From: Amycolatopsis mediterranei
Lineage (GTDB): Bacteria; Actinomycetota; Actinomycetes; Mycobacteriales; Pseudonocardiaceae
Direction: 5' to 3'
DNA length: 64,000 nt
Assembly: GCF_026017845.1 (NCBI RefSeq)
Contig: NZ_CP100416.1
Location: 7,970,430 to 8,034,429 of the forward strand
Shown one piece after another: positions 32,140 through 41,735 of this stretch (position 1 is its first letter; every line of letters starts with the position of its first letter). The position numbers were made by a program, and so were the translations under genes. Below the pieces are notes generated by a model. That model was not told the origin of the DNA. It did no database searches and worked only from the letters and a program-made list of their open reading frames with translations.

Positions 32140-33774
32140 TCACTGCAATTTGGTGCGCAGCACCTTCCCGGTCGCGTTGCGCGGCAGCTCGTCCAGGAAC
32201 TCGACGTCTCGCGGCACCTTGTAGCGGGCCAGGTTCGCCTTGACGTAGTCGCGGATCTCGTCGGCGTCCAGTTCCGCGCCCTCGGCCCGGACCACGAACG
32301 CCTTGAGCCGCTGCCCGAACTCGGGGTCCTCGACGCCGATCACCGCCGCCTCGATCACGTCTTCGCGCTCGACCAGCAGGTTCTCCACCTCGATCGGGAA
32401 CACGTTCTCGCCGCCGGAGACGATCATCTCGTCGTCGCGGCCGTCGATGAACAGCAGGCCGTCTTCGTCGAAGTGGCCGACGTCGCCGCTGGAGAGCAGG
32501 CCGTCGATGATCTCCTTGTGCCGGCCGTCGGTGTAGCCGCCGAAGCTGAGCCCGCTGCCGACGAACACGCGGCCGGTCACGTTCGGCTCGGTGATCTTGC
32601 CGCCCTTGGCGTCGTACAGGGCCACCTTGCAGCCGACCGGCGCGCGGCCGACCGTGCCCGGGGCCTTCGCCCAGTCCTCCGGCGTCGCGACCGTCGCCAC
32701 CGCGACCTCGGTCGAGCCGTAGAGGTTGTGCACGACCGGGCCGAACGCCTCGTTGGCCCGGTTGCCGAGGTCCGGCGACAGCGCCGAGCCGGCGACGAAG
32801 ATGATCCGCAACGCCGAAGTGTCGTACTTCTGCCGGACCTCCTTCGGCAGGTCGACGATGCGCTGCAGCATGGTCGGCACCAGCACGAGCGCGGTGCACT
32901 TGTGCTCGGCGACGCCGCGCAGCGCCTCTTCGGGGTTGAACTTGCGCCGCATCACGACCTTCGAGCCGAGCGCGAAGGACAGGATGAACTGGGACAGGCC
33001 GGTGCCGTGGAACAGCGGCGCGCCCATGTAGGTGGCCTCGTTCGACCGCAGCGGGATCCGGTCGAGGAACTGCGCCGACGCCAGTGCGGAGGTGTGCGGC
33101 CGCGGCGCGCCCTTCGGCGTCCCGGTGGTGCCGCTGGTCAGCAGCACGAACCCGCCGGGTTTGGCCGGCGCGGGCCACGGCCGGTCGTCGGTGCTGGCGA
33201 TGATTTCGTCGAGCACCGGGACGGTCCGGTCGGTCAGGTCCGAGCCCGGCTCGACCCAGGCGAGGTAGCGGTCGACGCCGTCCGGGATCGCGTCGAGCAG
33301 GCCGGTGAACTCCTGGTCGTAGACGAGCGCGGTGACGCCTTCGCGCTGGGCCACGTCGGCCAGCTGCGGCTTCGCGAACCCGGTGTTCATCAGCAGCAGC
33401 CGGACGCCGAGCTTGCCCGAGGCGGCCATCGTGAGGACCAGGCCGCGGTGGTCGCGGCAGAGTGCGGCGACGACCTGGCCGGGGCGGATGCCGCGCTCGG
33501 ACCAGGCCCTGGCCAGCGCGTTCGACTGGTCGTCGAGCTGCTTGTAGGTGAGCGGGCCGAGCTCGTCGACGATGCCGACGGCGGCCGGGTCGCGGCGGGC
33601 GGAGATGTGGTTGGCGCCCGCGAACGGGCCGAACTTCCGCAGCGCGACCAGCGAGCGGACGCCTTCGTCGAGCCGGGGGAAGGGGACGAGTCCCGCCCGC
33701 CGCATCACGTCGACGCTGCGCGCCGTCTCGGCCACCTTGTCCGCCACCTGCGCTGCGAGCGCGACCAGGCTCAT
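32140..33774 (-). CDS. Long-chain acyl-CoA synthetase (FadD-like)
   Basis: A 544-residue ANL enzyme. An N-terminal helical stretch (VALAAQVADKVAETARSVDV) precedes the main domain, as in mycobacterial FadD12-like proteins. LLTSGTTGTPKGAPRPH is the phosphate loop, YGSTEVAVATVA the acid-pocket motif, FIDGRDDEMIVSGGENVFP the hinge, and NATGKVLRTKLQ the C-terminal catalytic lysine. It should activate a fatty or related acid to its CoA ester. ATG 33774 follows GGAGGT at ideal spacing. No operon partners; the region upstream is rich in inverted repeats. Confidence 0.88.
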   Translation of the reverse strand: MSLVALAAQVADKVAETARSVDVMRRAGLVPFPRLDEGVRSLVALRKFGPFAGANHISARRDPAAVGIVDELGPLTYKQLDDQSNALARAWSERGIRPGQVVAALCRDHRGLVLTMAASGKLGVRLLLMNTGFAKPQLADVAQREGVTALVYDQEFTGLLDAIPDGVDRYLAWVEPGSDLTDRTVPVLDEIIASTDDRPWPAPAKPGGFVLLTSGTTGTPKGAPRPHTSALASAQFLDRIPLRSNEATYMGAPLFHGTGLSQFILSFALGSKVVMRRKFNPEEALRGVAEHKCTALVLVPTMLQRIVDLPKEVRQKYDTSALRIIFVAGSALSPDLGNRANEAFGPVVHNLYGSTEVAVATVATPEDWAKAPGTVGRAPVGCKVALYDAKGGKITEPNVTGRVFVGSGLSFGGYTDGRHKEIIDGLLSSGDVGHFDEDGLLFIDGRDDEMIVSGGENVFPIEVENLLVEREDVIEAAVIGVEDPEFGQRLKAFVVRAEGAELDADEIRDYVKANLARYKVPRDVEFLDELPRNATGKVLRTKLQ

Positions 33775-33803
33775 CCGGGCACCTCCGTTGCTGCGGGGAA
33801 GAG

Positions 33804-33939
33804 TGAGGCTTGTTCGGGTTAGACCGCTGCGCCCCACACGTGAACCGCCGGGTAGCTCGGACGTCATGCAGCGGGCGACGGCTGAACAAGCCTCATCGCC
33901 CACGCCGACGGCGGGCGTACCGGCGGTATGGGAGCTACC
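33804..33939. repeat. Nested inverted repeats between acyl-CoA synthetase and polymerase genes
   Basis: Three complementary pairs are seen. TGAGGCTTGTTC (33804-33815) pairs with GAACAAGCCTCA (33884-33895); CCGCTGC (33824-33830) with GCAGCGG (33868-33874); GGTAGCTC (33851-33858) with GAGCTACC (33932-33939). The first two nest as one interrupted stem, while the third is offset and would compete with it. The region is upstream of both divergent genes, so it could form a switchable leader or bind a regulator. Confidence 0.5.
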
Positions 33940-33984
33940 GGAGAGTAAACCAACCGTAGGCCGAACGCACCAGCCCGCGAGCGG

Positions 33985-34039
33985 GCGGAAACTGCCGGTG
34001 GTGGTCGGCGTCGAGCGGAAACTGTCGGTGGTGGTCGGC
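33985..34039. repeat. 25-bp direct repeat, two copies at 30-bp spacing
   Basis: GCGGAAACTG(C/T)CGGTGGTGG followed by TCGGC occurs at 33985-34009 and 34015-34039 with one mismatch. The copies start 30 bp apart, about three helical turns, and end 11 bp before the polymerase start codon. They may be operator sites for the exonuclease/polymerase gene or an expanded tandem repeat. Confidence 0.6.
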
Positions 34040-34050
34040 ATGATGTCCGG

Positions 34051-35739
34051 GTGCAGGTGATCGCGGGACGGGAGGAGGACGGGAGCTTCACCGTGCACAC
34101 GCCGTCGGACACGGTGTCCGGCCTGGACGAGGCGGCTTTCGCGGGGCTGGCGCGGGAGCTGGAGGCGTCGACGGCGCCGCGATGGGTGTTCCCGTCGGTG
34201 GAGCGGACGTACCCGGTGCTGCTGGCAGCCGGGCTGCGGGTGCGGCGCTGCTACGACCTCGAACTGGCCGAGGGGCTGCTGCTGGCGTACGAGGGCGCGG
34301 AGGAGCAGTCTCGGAGCCTGCGCGCGGCCTGGGCCAGGGCAAACGGCGAAGAACCGCCGGCGGACTCGTCGGCCGTCGAGCTGGCGCAGCCGACGCTGTT
34401 CGAGACCCGCGTGCCGACGTTGCCCGAGGGCGTGACGGTCGTCACGGCGGTGCGGCGCGTCCTCGTGGAGCAGGAGCGGCGGGTGGCGGCGACCGAGCAC
34501 CCGGACCGGATGCGGCTGCTGCTGGCCGCGGAGTCGGCGAGCGCGCTGGCCGCCGCGGAGATGTCGGCCGACGGCCTGCCGTGGCGCGCCGACGTGCACG
34601 AGGCACTGCTGGCCGCACGGCTGGGGCCGCGCGTGCCGGCCGGGCAGCGGCCGAAGGCGCTGGTCGAGCTGGCGGCGAAGATCAGCGAGGCCTTCGGCGG
34701 CCGGCCGGTGAACCCGGACTCGCCGCCGAGCGTGGTCCGGGCGCTGGCCCGCGCCGGGATCGAGGTGCCGGCGGCGCGAAAGTACCTGCTGAAGGGGATC
34801 GACCACCCGGCGGTCGGGCCGTTGCTGGAGTACAAGGAGCTGTCGCGGCTGTTCACCGCGAACGGCTGGGCGTGGCTCGACGAGTGGGTCGCCGACGGCC
34901 GGTTCCGCCCGCACTACGTGGTCGGCGGGGTGGTGTCCGGGCGGTGGGCCAGCCGCGGCGGCGGGGCGCTGCAGATCCCGAAGGTGCTGCGCACCTGCGT
35001 GCGCGCGGACTCGGGCTGGAAGCTGGTGGTGGCGGACGCGGCCCAACTGGAGCCCCGGGTGCTCACGGCGCTGTCGGGCGACCGGCGGCTGGCCGACGTC
35101 GCGGCGGCGACGGACCTGTACGCGCGGCTGGGCGAGGCGTTGTTCTCCGGCGCCCGCTGGGTGCCGGCCGCGGACGACGACCGCGACGACCGGGCGCGCG
35201 CGAAGATCGCGATGCTCTCGGCGATGTACGGCGGCACGTCCGGCGAAGCGGGCCCGTTGCTGGGGTTGCTGCGGCAGCGTTTCCCGGACGCGGTGTCCTA
35301 TGTGGAGCATGCGGCGCAGGCGGGCGAGCGCGGCGAGCGGGTCCGGTCCCGGCTGGGCCGCACGTCCCCGGCGCCCTCGGCGGCGTGGCGGGCGTTGACG
35401 GGCGGGCTGGCGTCGGACGAAGCGGCGGAGCTGAAGGCCCGCCGGGCCTCCCGCGGCTGGGGCCGGTTCACGCGCAACTTCGTGGTCCAGGCGAGCGCGG
35501 CGGACATGACGGCGGTGATGCTGGCGACCCTCCGCACCCGCCTGCCCGCCCCGGCCCACCTGGTGTTCTTCCAGCACGACGAGGTGATCGTCCACACCCC
35601 GGCGGCCCTGGCTCCCGAGGTGTCGTCCGCCATCACGGACAGCGTGACGGAGGCCGCCCGGATGCTGTTCGGCCCGGCCTGCCCGGTCCGCTTCCCCATG
35701 CAAACCGCCGAGGTCGACACCTACGCCGACGCGAAGTAG
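34051..35739 (+). CDS. Bifunctional 3'-5' exonuclease/family A DNA polymerase-like protein
   Basis: A 562-residue protein of the actinobacterial single-chain exonuclease/polymerase type. The N-terminal half is a degenerate 3'-5' exonuclease fold (ARRCYDLELAEGLLL-like region around residues 65-78). The polymerase half has motif A VVADAAQLEPRVLTALSG, motif B RARAKIAMLSAMYGGTSG and motif C FFQHDEVIVHTP, so both catalytic acids are kept. It lacks the length of Pol I (about 900 residues) and any 5'-3' nuclease. A role in repair or lesion bypass is likely. Start GTG 34051 directly follows two 25-bp repeats. Confidence 0.88.
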   Translation: MQVIAGREEDGSFTVHTPSDTVSGLDEAAFAGLARELEASTAPRWVFPSVERTYPVLLAAGLRVRRCYDLELAEGLLLAYEGAEEQSRSLRAAWARANGEEPPADSSAVELAQPTLFETRVPTLPEGVTVVTAVRRVLVEQERRVAATEHPDRMRLLLAAESASALAAAEMSADGLPWRADVHEALLAARLGPRVPAGQRPKALVELAAKISEAFGGRPVNPDSPPSVVRALARAGIEVPAARKYLLKGIDHPAVGPLLEYKELSRLFTANGWAWLDEWVADGRFRPHYVVGGVVSGRWASRGGGALQIPKVLRTCVRADSGWKLVVADAAQLEPRVLTALSGDRRLADVAAATDLYARLGEALFSGARWVPAADDDRDDRARAKIAMLSAMYGGTSGEAGPLLGLLRQRFPDAVSYVEHAAQAGERGERVRSRLGRTSPAPSAAWRALTGGLASDEAAELKARRASRGWGRFTRNFVVQASAADMTAVMLATLRTRLPAPAHLVFFQHDEVIVHTPAALAPEVSSAITDSVTEAARMLFGPACPVRFPMQTAEVDTYADAK

Positions 35740-35757
35740 CCCCAACTGCCCGAACCC

Positions 35758-35876
35758 GGACGGACGACACGCGTACCCAGGTGGACGACACGACCTGGCT
35801 GCCCGGCCTGCAGCGTGTCGTCCGTCCAGGTACGCGTGTCGTCCGTCCAGGTACGCGTGTCGTCCGTCCAGGTACG
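35758..35876. repeat. 21-bp tandem repeat (three copies) with inverted copy
   Basis: The unit CGTGTCGTCCGTCCAGGTAC plus G occurs three times head to tail with no change at 35814-35834, 35835-35855 and 35856-35876. A 20-bp inverted copy (starts GGACGGACGACAC) is at 35758-35777 and a diverged inverted copy follows at about 35781-35800. The set lies between the 3' ends of the convergent polymerase and Asp-box protein genes, so long hairpins would form in either transcript. Possibly a terminator built from a mobile or expanding repeat. Confidence 0.75.
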
Positions 35877-35881
35877 GCGGG

Positions 35882-37642
35882 TTACGGGAACATCGGGAGG
35901 GTTTGCGTCCCGACGTCCTGGTTCGGCAGGGTCCTCCCCGGGTTGCCGCGGAAGTCGGTCCAGGCCGGGTGCAGCCGGAAGTCCGCGCCGACCGCGGTCG
36001 CCGTGTAGTCGCCGATGAACACGCCCTGGAGTTCCTTGCCCGTCTCCGCGCCCGTCGACACGAACTGGACCTGCGGGTTCGCCGTCTGCGTCGTGATCCG
36101 GCGGAGCGGGGACAACCGGTCGCCCCAGCCGGTGGCGTACGCGTAGTCGAGGCCGATGCCGTTCGGGTCGTACGCGCGCGTGTAGGACGTGACCGCGACG
36201 CGCCCGGCCAGGGCCGCGACCGCCGGGAACACCTCGTCCGCGCCGGTGCCGATCTTCACCGGCTTCGACCAGCTGTGCCGGCCGTCGGACCCGCTCAGGA
36301 ACGCGTCGCCGTTCGTCTTCACCGACTCGCCGTCGCGGTAGGTGCCGTTGCGGTCGTCGGCCCAGGTCACCCACAGGTGATCGGTCACGCGGTCGTAGGT
36401 CAGCTGCGGGAAGCTGTTGACCCGGAAGTTCTCGCCGGTCAGCGCGTTGTTGGCGACGTCTTCGTCGACCGGGAAGTCGAAGTCGAGCCCCACCTCGGCG
36501 TGCCGGAAGGTCCGGCCGCCGTCGCGGGAGGTCGCCACGACGACCGCGTCGTGGTCGGCGGGCTGGTCGCACGCGGCCGTCGCGCACACCGACGTCTCGT
36601 AGGCGACCTGGAGCGTCCCGTCGCGGGTGACCACCGGGTTCGAGCCGCTGCCGAACGGCGTGATCCCGCCGGGGAACCCGGTCAGCGACGGCGAAATCCG
36701 GCGCATCGGCGACCACGTCCGGCCGAAGTCGCGCGACTTCGACAGCACGATCGGCGACTCGGTGAACGCACCGGTCGCGTCGTAGGTGAACTGCGTCCAG
36801 GTCACGTAGACGTCGCCGGACACGGGGTCGGCGGCGATCCACTCCTTGTCGTTGAAGATGTTCGTGGGCGTCGCCGTGCCGGCCGGGGTGACGCCGTCGA
36901 GGTGCAGGATCGCCGGGTCGCCGAAGCTGCGGCCGCCGTCGTGGGACACCGACACGGCGATGCCGCTGGCGAGCTGCTGGTCGTCCGGCACCGCGGCGCG
37001 GCTGAACACGAGCGTCGCGTAGTAGACGGTGTTGTGCGGCCCGAAGGCGATGGCCGGGTCGCCGGCGGCGTCCATGTAGGACAGTGGCGCGGCCGCCCCG
37101 GTCGGGAAGTCGAGGTGCGGGAGCTGGACGTTCGCCCAGGTCCGGCCGCCGTCGAACGAGGTGTAGGCGAAGCCGCCGGAGTCGTTGCGGGACTCACGCG
37201 TGTTGTACAGCCGGTAGTCGTTCGCCCCGGCGACGATGTTGCGCGGGTTCTCCGGGTTGACGGCGATGGTGGTCTCGTTCTGCGCCGTGCTGCAGCCGGT
37301 CTGGCTGCCGGTCGGCACGATGGTGTCGCCGTCGATGACGTCGGTGTTCGGCGCGAGCGGCCGGTACGGGTTCGGCTTGCCGATGTAGGTCTGGCAGAGC
37401 GCGGACAGCGCGGGATTGTCGCCGTCCTCCTCTTCCCCTTCGGCGAACTGCTCCTTGAGCAGCGGATTCGGCACGTCGTGCCGAGCCTCCGCGGCGATCT
37501 TGTGCTTGCCGGCGTGCGGAACCACGGGCAGCGGCGAGCCCCCGGTGGCGGCGTGCGCGGTGGGCGCGAAGAGCAGCGGCAGAAGAAGCGCGGTACAGAC
37601 GGCGAAAATTCTTCGCCTGGCGGACGAAACACCCAAGGACAT
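35882..37642 (-). CDS. Secreted Asp-box (sialidase-fold) repeat protein
   Basis: A 586-residue exported protein. The signal peptide is SARRRIFAVCTALLLPLLFA followed by PTAHA (cleavage about residue 32). At least four Asp boxes are visible: SFDGGRTW, SHDGGRSF, SRDFGRTW and SRDGGRTF, each marking a propeller blade as in sialidases and related secreted proteins. The active-site Arg triad and Tyr/Glu pair of true sialidases were not identified, so it may be a binding or adhesion protein. ATG 37642 is preferred because the leader begins there. Monocistronic, convergent with the polymerase gene. Confidence 0.8.
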   Translation of the reverse strand: MSLGVSSARRRIFAVCTALLLPLLFAPTAHAATGGSPLPVVPHAGKHKIAAEARHDVPNPLLKEQFAEGEEEDGDNPALSALCQTYIGKPNPYRPLAPNTDVIDGDTIVPTGSQTGCSTAQNETTIAVNPENPRNIVAGANDYRLYNTRESRNDSGGFAYTSFDGGRTWANVQLPHLDFPTGAAAPLSYMDAAGDPAIAFGPHNTVYYATLVFSRAAVPDDQQLASGIAVSVSHDGGRSFGDPAILHLDGVTPAGTATPTNIFNDKEWIAADPVSGDVYVTWTQFTYDATGAFTESPIVLSKSRDFGRTWSPMRRISPSLTGFPGGITPFGSGSNPVVTRDGTLQVAYETSVCATAACDQPADHDAVVVATSRDGGRTFRHAEVGLDFDFPVDEDVANNALTGENFRVNSFPQLTYDRVTDHLWVTWADDRNGTYRDGESVKTNGDAFLSGSDGRHSWSKPVKIGTGADEVFPAVAALAGRVAVTSYTRAYDPNGIGLDYAYATGWGDRLSPLRRITTQTANPQVQFVSTGAETGKELQGVFIGDYTATAVGADFRLHPAWTDFRGNPGRTLPNQDVGTQTLPMFP

Positions 37643-37741
37643 CGGAAAGCCCTTTCCCAGGAAGGTCTCCAGCCGACCCAGGCTTGACGTCCATCCGGCC
37701 GCGGTCAACCGACGGAAGTTCGAAGCCGGACATTCCCGGCG

Positions 37742-40700
37742 TCAGGCCAGGGCGTCGTCCAGGGCCTTCGTGATCCGCTTCAACGACACCGGGTGCGCCG
37801 TCCCCAGTGTCTGGGCGAAGAACGAAACCCGCAGCTCCTCGATCATCCACCGCACCTCGCGCAGCTCCGGGGACGACGTTCCCGGTGGCAGCGAAGCCAG
37901 CGCGTCGGCGTACTCGCCCTGGATCCACGCGATGTCCGCCGTGCGCTGCAGGTCGCGCGTCGGCTCCGAAACCAGCTTCTCCAGCCGTCGGGAAATTCCC
38001 TGCAGGTACCGGACCACGTTGCGCAGTCGCGAAGCGCCCGTCTCCGTCACGAAACCCGGATACACCAGCGCCGTCAGCTGGGCCCGGATGTCCGCCAAGG
38101 ACTCCGCCGGGCCGCGCGACGAGGACAGCTGCACCTCGACGTCGTTCGCCGCGCGCAGGATCTTCTCCACCTCGGTCAGCACGTCCAGCACCGCCGGGTG
38201 CAAGCCCGCCCGGACCTTCTCCAGCAGCACCTTGAAGCCGGTCTCGTCGAACGCCGGGCCGCCGCCCGCGGCCATCAGGGCGTCCACCGCGCAGTCGACG
38301 CAGTCCTCGAGCAGCGCCGCCACGCTGCCGTGCGGGTTCCGGTTGAGCACCAGCTTCGACGAATTGGACAGCGACCGCGTGATGAACTTCATCGGCGAGT
38401 TCAGGTTCAGCCGCAGCATCCGCCGGGTGCCCGCCCACATCGCGTGTTCCTGCTGGGCCGGCGTGTCCAGCAGCCGCACCGCCACCGTCGCGCCCTCGTC
38501 CACCAGCGCCGGGTACGCCTTGACGTCGTGCCCACGCTGGTGCGAGGAGAACACCTCCGGCAACGAACCGAACGACGGCTTCGTCAGGCCCGCCTTCTCC
38601 AGGGTGTTGGCCGCCTTGGAGATCGTCTCGCGGACCTTCGGGGCCAGGCGGCGCTGCAGCTCCGCCACGTCCTTGCCCTCGGCCACGCGGCGACCCCGCT
38701 CGTCGACCACCCGGAACGTCATCTTCAGGTGCTCCGGCACCGAAGACAGGTCCCAGTCCGCGTACGGCACCGTGATCCCGCGCAGGGCACGCAGCTCGCG
38801 GCCGAGCACCTCCAGCAGCGGACCGTCCGAAGGGGACACTCGCGAAAGGACTTCCCGGGCCGTGTCCGGCGCCGGGACGAAGTTGCGGCGCACCGCCTTC
38901 GGCAGCGACTTGATCAGCTGCGTGACCAGTTCCGCCCGCAGCCCCGGCACCTGCCAGTCGAACCCGTCCGGCGTCACCTGGTTGAGCACCGGCAGCGGGA
39001 TGTGCACGGTGACGCCGTCGGCGTCCGCGCCCGGCTCGAACTGGTAGGTCAGCTTGAAGACCTGCGTGCCCTGCGTCCACGAGTCCGGGTAGTCGCCCTC
39101 GCGGACGCCGCCGGCGGACTCGTTGATGAGCATGGACTTCTCGAACGACAACAGGTCGGGTTCGGTGTGCCGGGCCTTCTTCCACCAGCTGTCGAAGTGG
39201 CGCACCGACACGACGTCCGCCGGGACCCGCGCGTCGTAGAACTCGTACAGCGTCTGGTCGTCGACCAGGATGTCACGCCGCCGCGCGCGGTTCTCGAGGT
39301 CTTCGACCTCCTCCAGCAGCGCCCGGTTCTCGGCGAAGAAGTGGTGCCGCGTCTGCCAATCGCCCTCGACCAGCGCGTGCCGGATGAACAGCGCCCGCGA
39401 CAGCTCCGGGTCGATCCGGCCGTAGTTGACGCGGCGGTCGGCGATCAGCGGGACGCCGTACAGCGTCACCTTCTCGATCGCCATCACCGCGCCCTGCTTG
39501 CGTTCCCAGTGCGGCTCGGAATAGGACCGCTTGACGACGTGCCCGGCCAGCGGCTCCACCCACTCGGGTTCGATGCGCGCGTTGACCCGCGCCCACAGCC
39601 GCGACGTCTCGACCAGCTCCGCCGACATCACCCAGCGCGGCTGCTTCTTGAACAGCGCCGAGCCCGGGAACACGCCGAACCGGGCGCCGCGCGCGCCGAG
39701 GTAGTCGCCCTTCGCCGGGTCCTTGAGCCCGATGTGCGAGAGCAGCCCGGCGATCAGCGACGTGTGCACGCGCTGCGGGTCGGCCGGGGCCGTGTTCGTG
39801 TTCAGCGAGATGCCGAGCGGCTTGGCCAGCTGACGCAGCTGGCTGAAGATGTCCTGCCACTCGCGCAGCCGCAGGTAGTTCAGGTACTCGGTGCGGCACA
39901 TGCGCCGGAACTGGTTGCCGGACAACGCCTTCTGCTGCTCGGCGACGTACTCCCAGAGGTTCAGGTAGGCCAGGAAGTCCGACGTCGGATCGGCGAACCG
40001 CGCGTGCTGGGCGTCCGCGGCCTGCTGCTTCTCGGCCGGCCGTTCCCGCGGGTCCTGGATGGACAGTGCGGCCGCGATGATCATCACCTCGCGGACGCAG
40101 CCGTTGCGGGCCGCCTCCAGCACCATCCGGCCCATCCGCGGGTCGACCGGCAGCTGCGCGAGCTTGCGTCCGATGTCGGTCAGGCTGCGATCGGACCCGG
40201 AACCGCCCGGCGCGAACGCGCCCAGCTCCTGCAGCAGGCCGACGCCGTCGGCGACCTGGCGGCGGTCCGGCGGTTCGACGAACGGGAACGCCGCGATGTC
40301 GCCGAGGCCCAGCGACGTCATCTGCAGGATGACCGAGGCGAGGTTGGTCCGCAGGATCTCCGGATCGGTGAACTCGGGCCGCGCCTCGAAGTCCGCTTCG
40401 GAGTAGAGCCGGATGCAGATGCCGTCCGACGTCCGGCCGCAGCGGCCCTTGCGCTGGTTCGCCGACGCCTGCGACACCGGTTCGATCGGCAACCGCTGCA
40501 CCTTGGTGCGGTGGCTGTAGCGGGAGATCCGCGCGGTGCCCGGGTCGACGACGTACTTGATGCCCGGCACGGTCAGCGACGTCTCGGCGACGTTGGTCGC
40601 GAGCACCACCCGGCGCCCGGTGTGGGACTGGAAGATGCGCTGCTGCTCGGCCGACGAAAGCCGCGCGTACAGCGGCAGCACCTCGGTGTTGCGGAGGTTC

Positions 40701-41650
40701 GCCCGGTTGAGCACGTCGGCGGTGTCGCGGATCTCGCGCTCGCCGGACAGGAACACCAGGATGTCGCCGGGGCCCTCGGCGCACAACTCCTCGACGGCGT
40801 CGAGGATGCCCTGGGTCTGGTCGCGCTCGTCGGCGTCTCCGGAGCCTTCGGGAGCTGCCGGATTTTCGGGGTCGACGAGCGGCCGGTAGCGCACCTCGAC
40901 CGGGTACGTCCGGCCGGAGACCTCGACGATCGGCGCGTCGTCGAAGTGCTTCGAGAACCGTTCCGGGTCGATCGTCGCCGAGGTGATGATCACCTTGAGG
41001 TCGGGGCGGCGCGGCAGCAGCTGCTTGAGGTAGCCGAGGATGAAGTCGATGTTGAGGCTGCGCTCGTGGGCCTCGTCGATGATCAGCGTGTCGTACTGGC
41101 GCAGCGACCGGTCGGTCTGGATCTCGGCCAGCAGGATGCCGTCGGTCATCAGCTTGACCAGCGTGTCCTGCCCGGACTGGTCGGTGAACCGCACCTTGTA
41201 GCCGACGGTCTCGCCGAGCTCGGTCTTCAGTTCGCTCGCGATGCGGTCGGCGACCGTGCGCGCGGCCAGCCGCCGCGGCTGCGTGTGCCCGATCTGGCCG
41301 CGGATGCCGCGCCCGAGCTCCAGGCAGATCTTCGGCAGCTGGGTGGTCTTGCCCGAGCCGGTCTCCCCCGCGACGATCACGACCTGGTGCTTGTCGATGG
41401 CGGCGGCGATCTCGTCCTTGAGCTTGCTGACCGGCAGCTCGGCGGGGTACTCGATCTTGGGCACGCTTTCGCGCCGCGACCGCAGGCGCAGCTCGGCGGC
41501 GTCGACGTCGGCGGCGATCCGCGCGAGGGCGCTGTCACGGTCACGGGCTTTGCGGGCGCCCTCGAGCCGGCGGCGCAGCCGCTGCTCGTCACGCGGCATG
41601 AGCTCGGGCAGGCGCGCTCGCAGCGCGTGGAAGGGGGATGGCTCGGACAT
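37742..41650 (-). CDS. hrpA: ATP-dependent RNA helicase HrpA
   Basis: A 1302-residue DEAH-box helicase, the expected length of bacterial HrpA. GETGSGKTTQLPKI is motif I, DEAH in IIDEAHERSLNIDF motif II, ITSATID motif III, and VVLATNVAETSLTVPGI with QRKGRCGRTSDG motifs V and VI. The winged-helix/ratchet region follows, and the long C-terminal DUF3418-type domain extends from about 640 to the end. HrpA acts on stalled ribosomes and structured RNA. Start ATG 41650 gives MSEPSPFHALRARLPELM; an upstream start would add an unconserved basic stretch. Confidence 0.93.
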   Translation of the reverse strand: MSEPSPFHALRARLPELMPRDEQRLRRRLEGARKARDRDSALARIAADVDAAELRLRSRRESVPKIEYPAELPVSKLKDEIAAAIDKHQVVIVAGETGSGKTTQLPKICLELGRGIRGQIGHTQPRRLAARTVADRIASELKTELGETVGYKVRFTDQSGQDTLVKLMTDGILLAEIQTDRSLRQYDTLIIDEAHERSLNIDFILGYLKQLLPRRPDLKVIITSATIDPERFSKHFDDAPIVEVSGRTYPVEVRYRPLVDPENPAAPEGSGDADERDQTQGILDAVEELCAEGPGDILVFLSGEREIRDTADVLNRANLRNTEVLPLYARLSSAEQQRIFQSHTGRRVVLATNVAETSLTVPGIKYVVDPGTARISRYSHRTKVQRLPIEPVSQASANQRKGRCGRTSDGICIRLYSEADFEARPEFTDPEILRTNLASVILQMTSLGLGDIAAFPFVEPPDRRQVADGVGLLQELGAFAPGGSGSDRSLTDIGRKLAQLPVDPRMGRMVLEAARNGCVREVMIIAAALSIQDPRERPAEKQQAADAQHARFADPTSDFLAYLNLWEYVAEQQKALSGNQFRRMCRTEYLNYLRLREWQDIFSQLRQLAKPLGISLNTNTAPADPQRVHTSLIAGLLSHIGLKDPAKGDYLGARGARFGVFPGSALFKKQPRWVMSAELVETSRLWARVNARIEPEWVEPLAGHVVKRSYSEPHWERKQGAVMAIEKVTLYGVPLIADRRVNYGRIDPELSRALFIRHALVEGDWQTRHHFFAENRALLEEVEDLENRARRRDILVDDQTLYEFYDARVPADVVSVRHFDSWWKKARHTEPDLLSFEKSMLINESAGGVREGDYPDSWTQGTQVFKLTYQFEPGADADGVTVHIPLPVLNQVTPDGFDWQVPGLRAELVTQLIKSLPKAVRRNFVPAPDTAREVLSRVSPSDGPLLEVLGRELRALRGITVPYADWDLSSVPEHLKMTFRVVDERGRRVAEGKDVAELQRRLAPKVRETISKAANTLEKAGLTKPSFGSLPEVFSSHQRGHDVKAYPALVDEGATVAVRLLDTPAQQEHAMWAGTRRMLRLNLNSPMKFITRSLSNSSKLVLNRNPHGSVAALLEDCVDCAVDALMAAGGGPAFDETGFKVLLEKVRAGLHPAVLDVLTEVEKILRAANDVEVQLSSSRGPAESLADIRAQLTALVYPGFVTETGASRLRNVVRYLQGISRRLEKLVSEPTRDLQRTADIAWIQGEYADALASLPPGTSSPELREVRWMIEELRVSFFAQTLGTAHPVSLKRITKALDDALA

Positions 41651-41735
41651 TCTTGGTCCAAGGATAGCCGTGGGTGACCGACCGGGCTTCCGAATATCCC
41701 CGCCGCGTGACCGACCAGACATCGACCCGGCCCCG

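Noticed and set aside
28759..35739. Secondary-metabolite gene cluster around the LuxR-type regulator
   Set aside because: No polyketide synthase, NRPS or terpene synthase is present; neighbours are a polymerase, an acyl-CoA synthetase and an NTF2-like protein.
35814..35876. CRISPR-like or attachment-site repeat
   Set aside because: The 21-bp copies are head to tail without spacers and there is no integrase or tRNA gene.
37793..41677. Very long open frame on the plus strand opposite hrpA
   Set aside because: It is antisense to a full-length HrpA with all helicase motifs; GC-rich DNA keeps such frames open by chance and its translation is Arg/His/Gln-rich without motifs.
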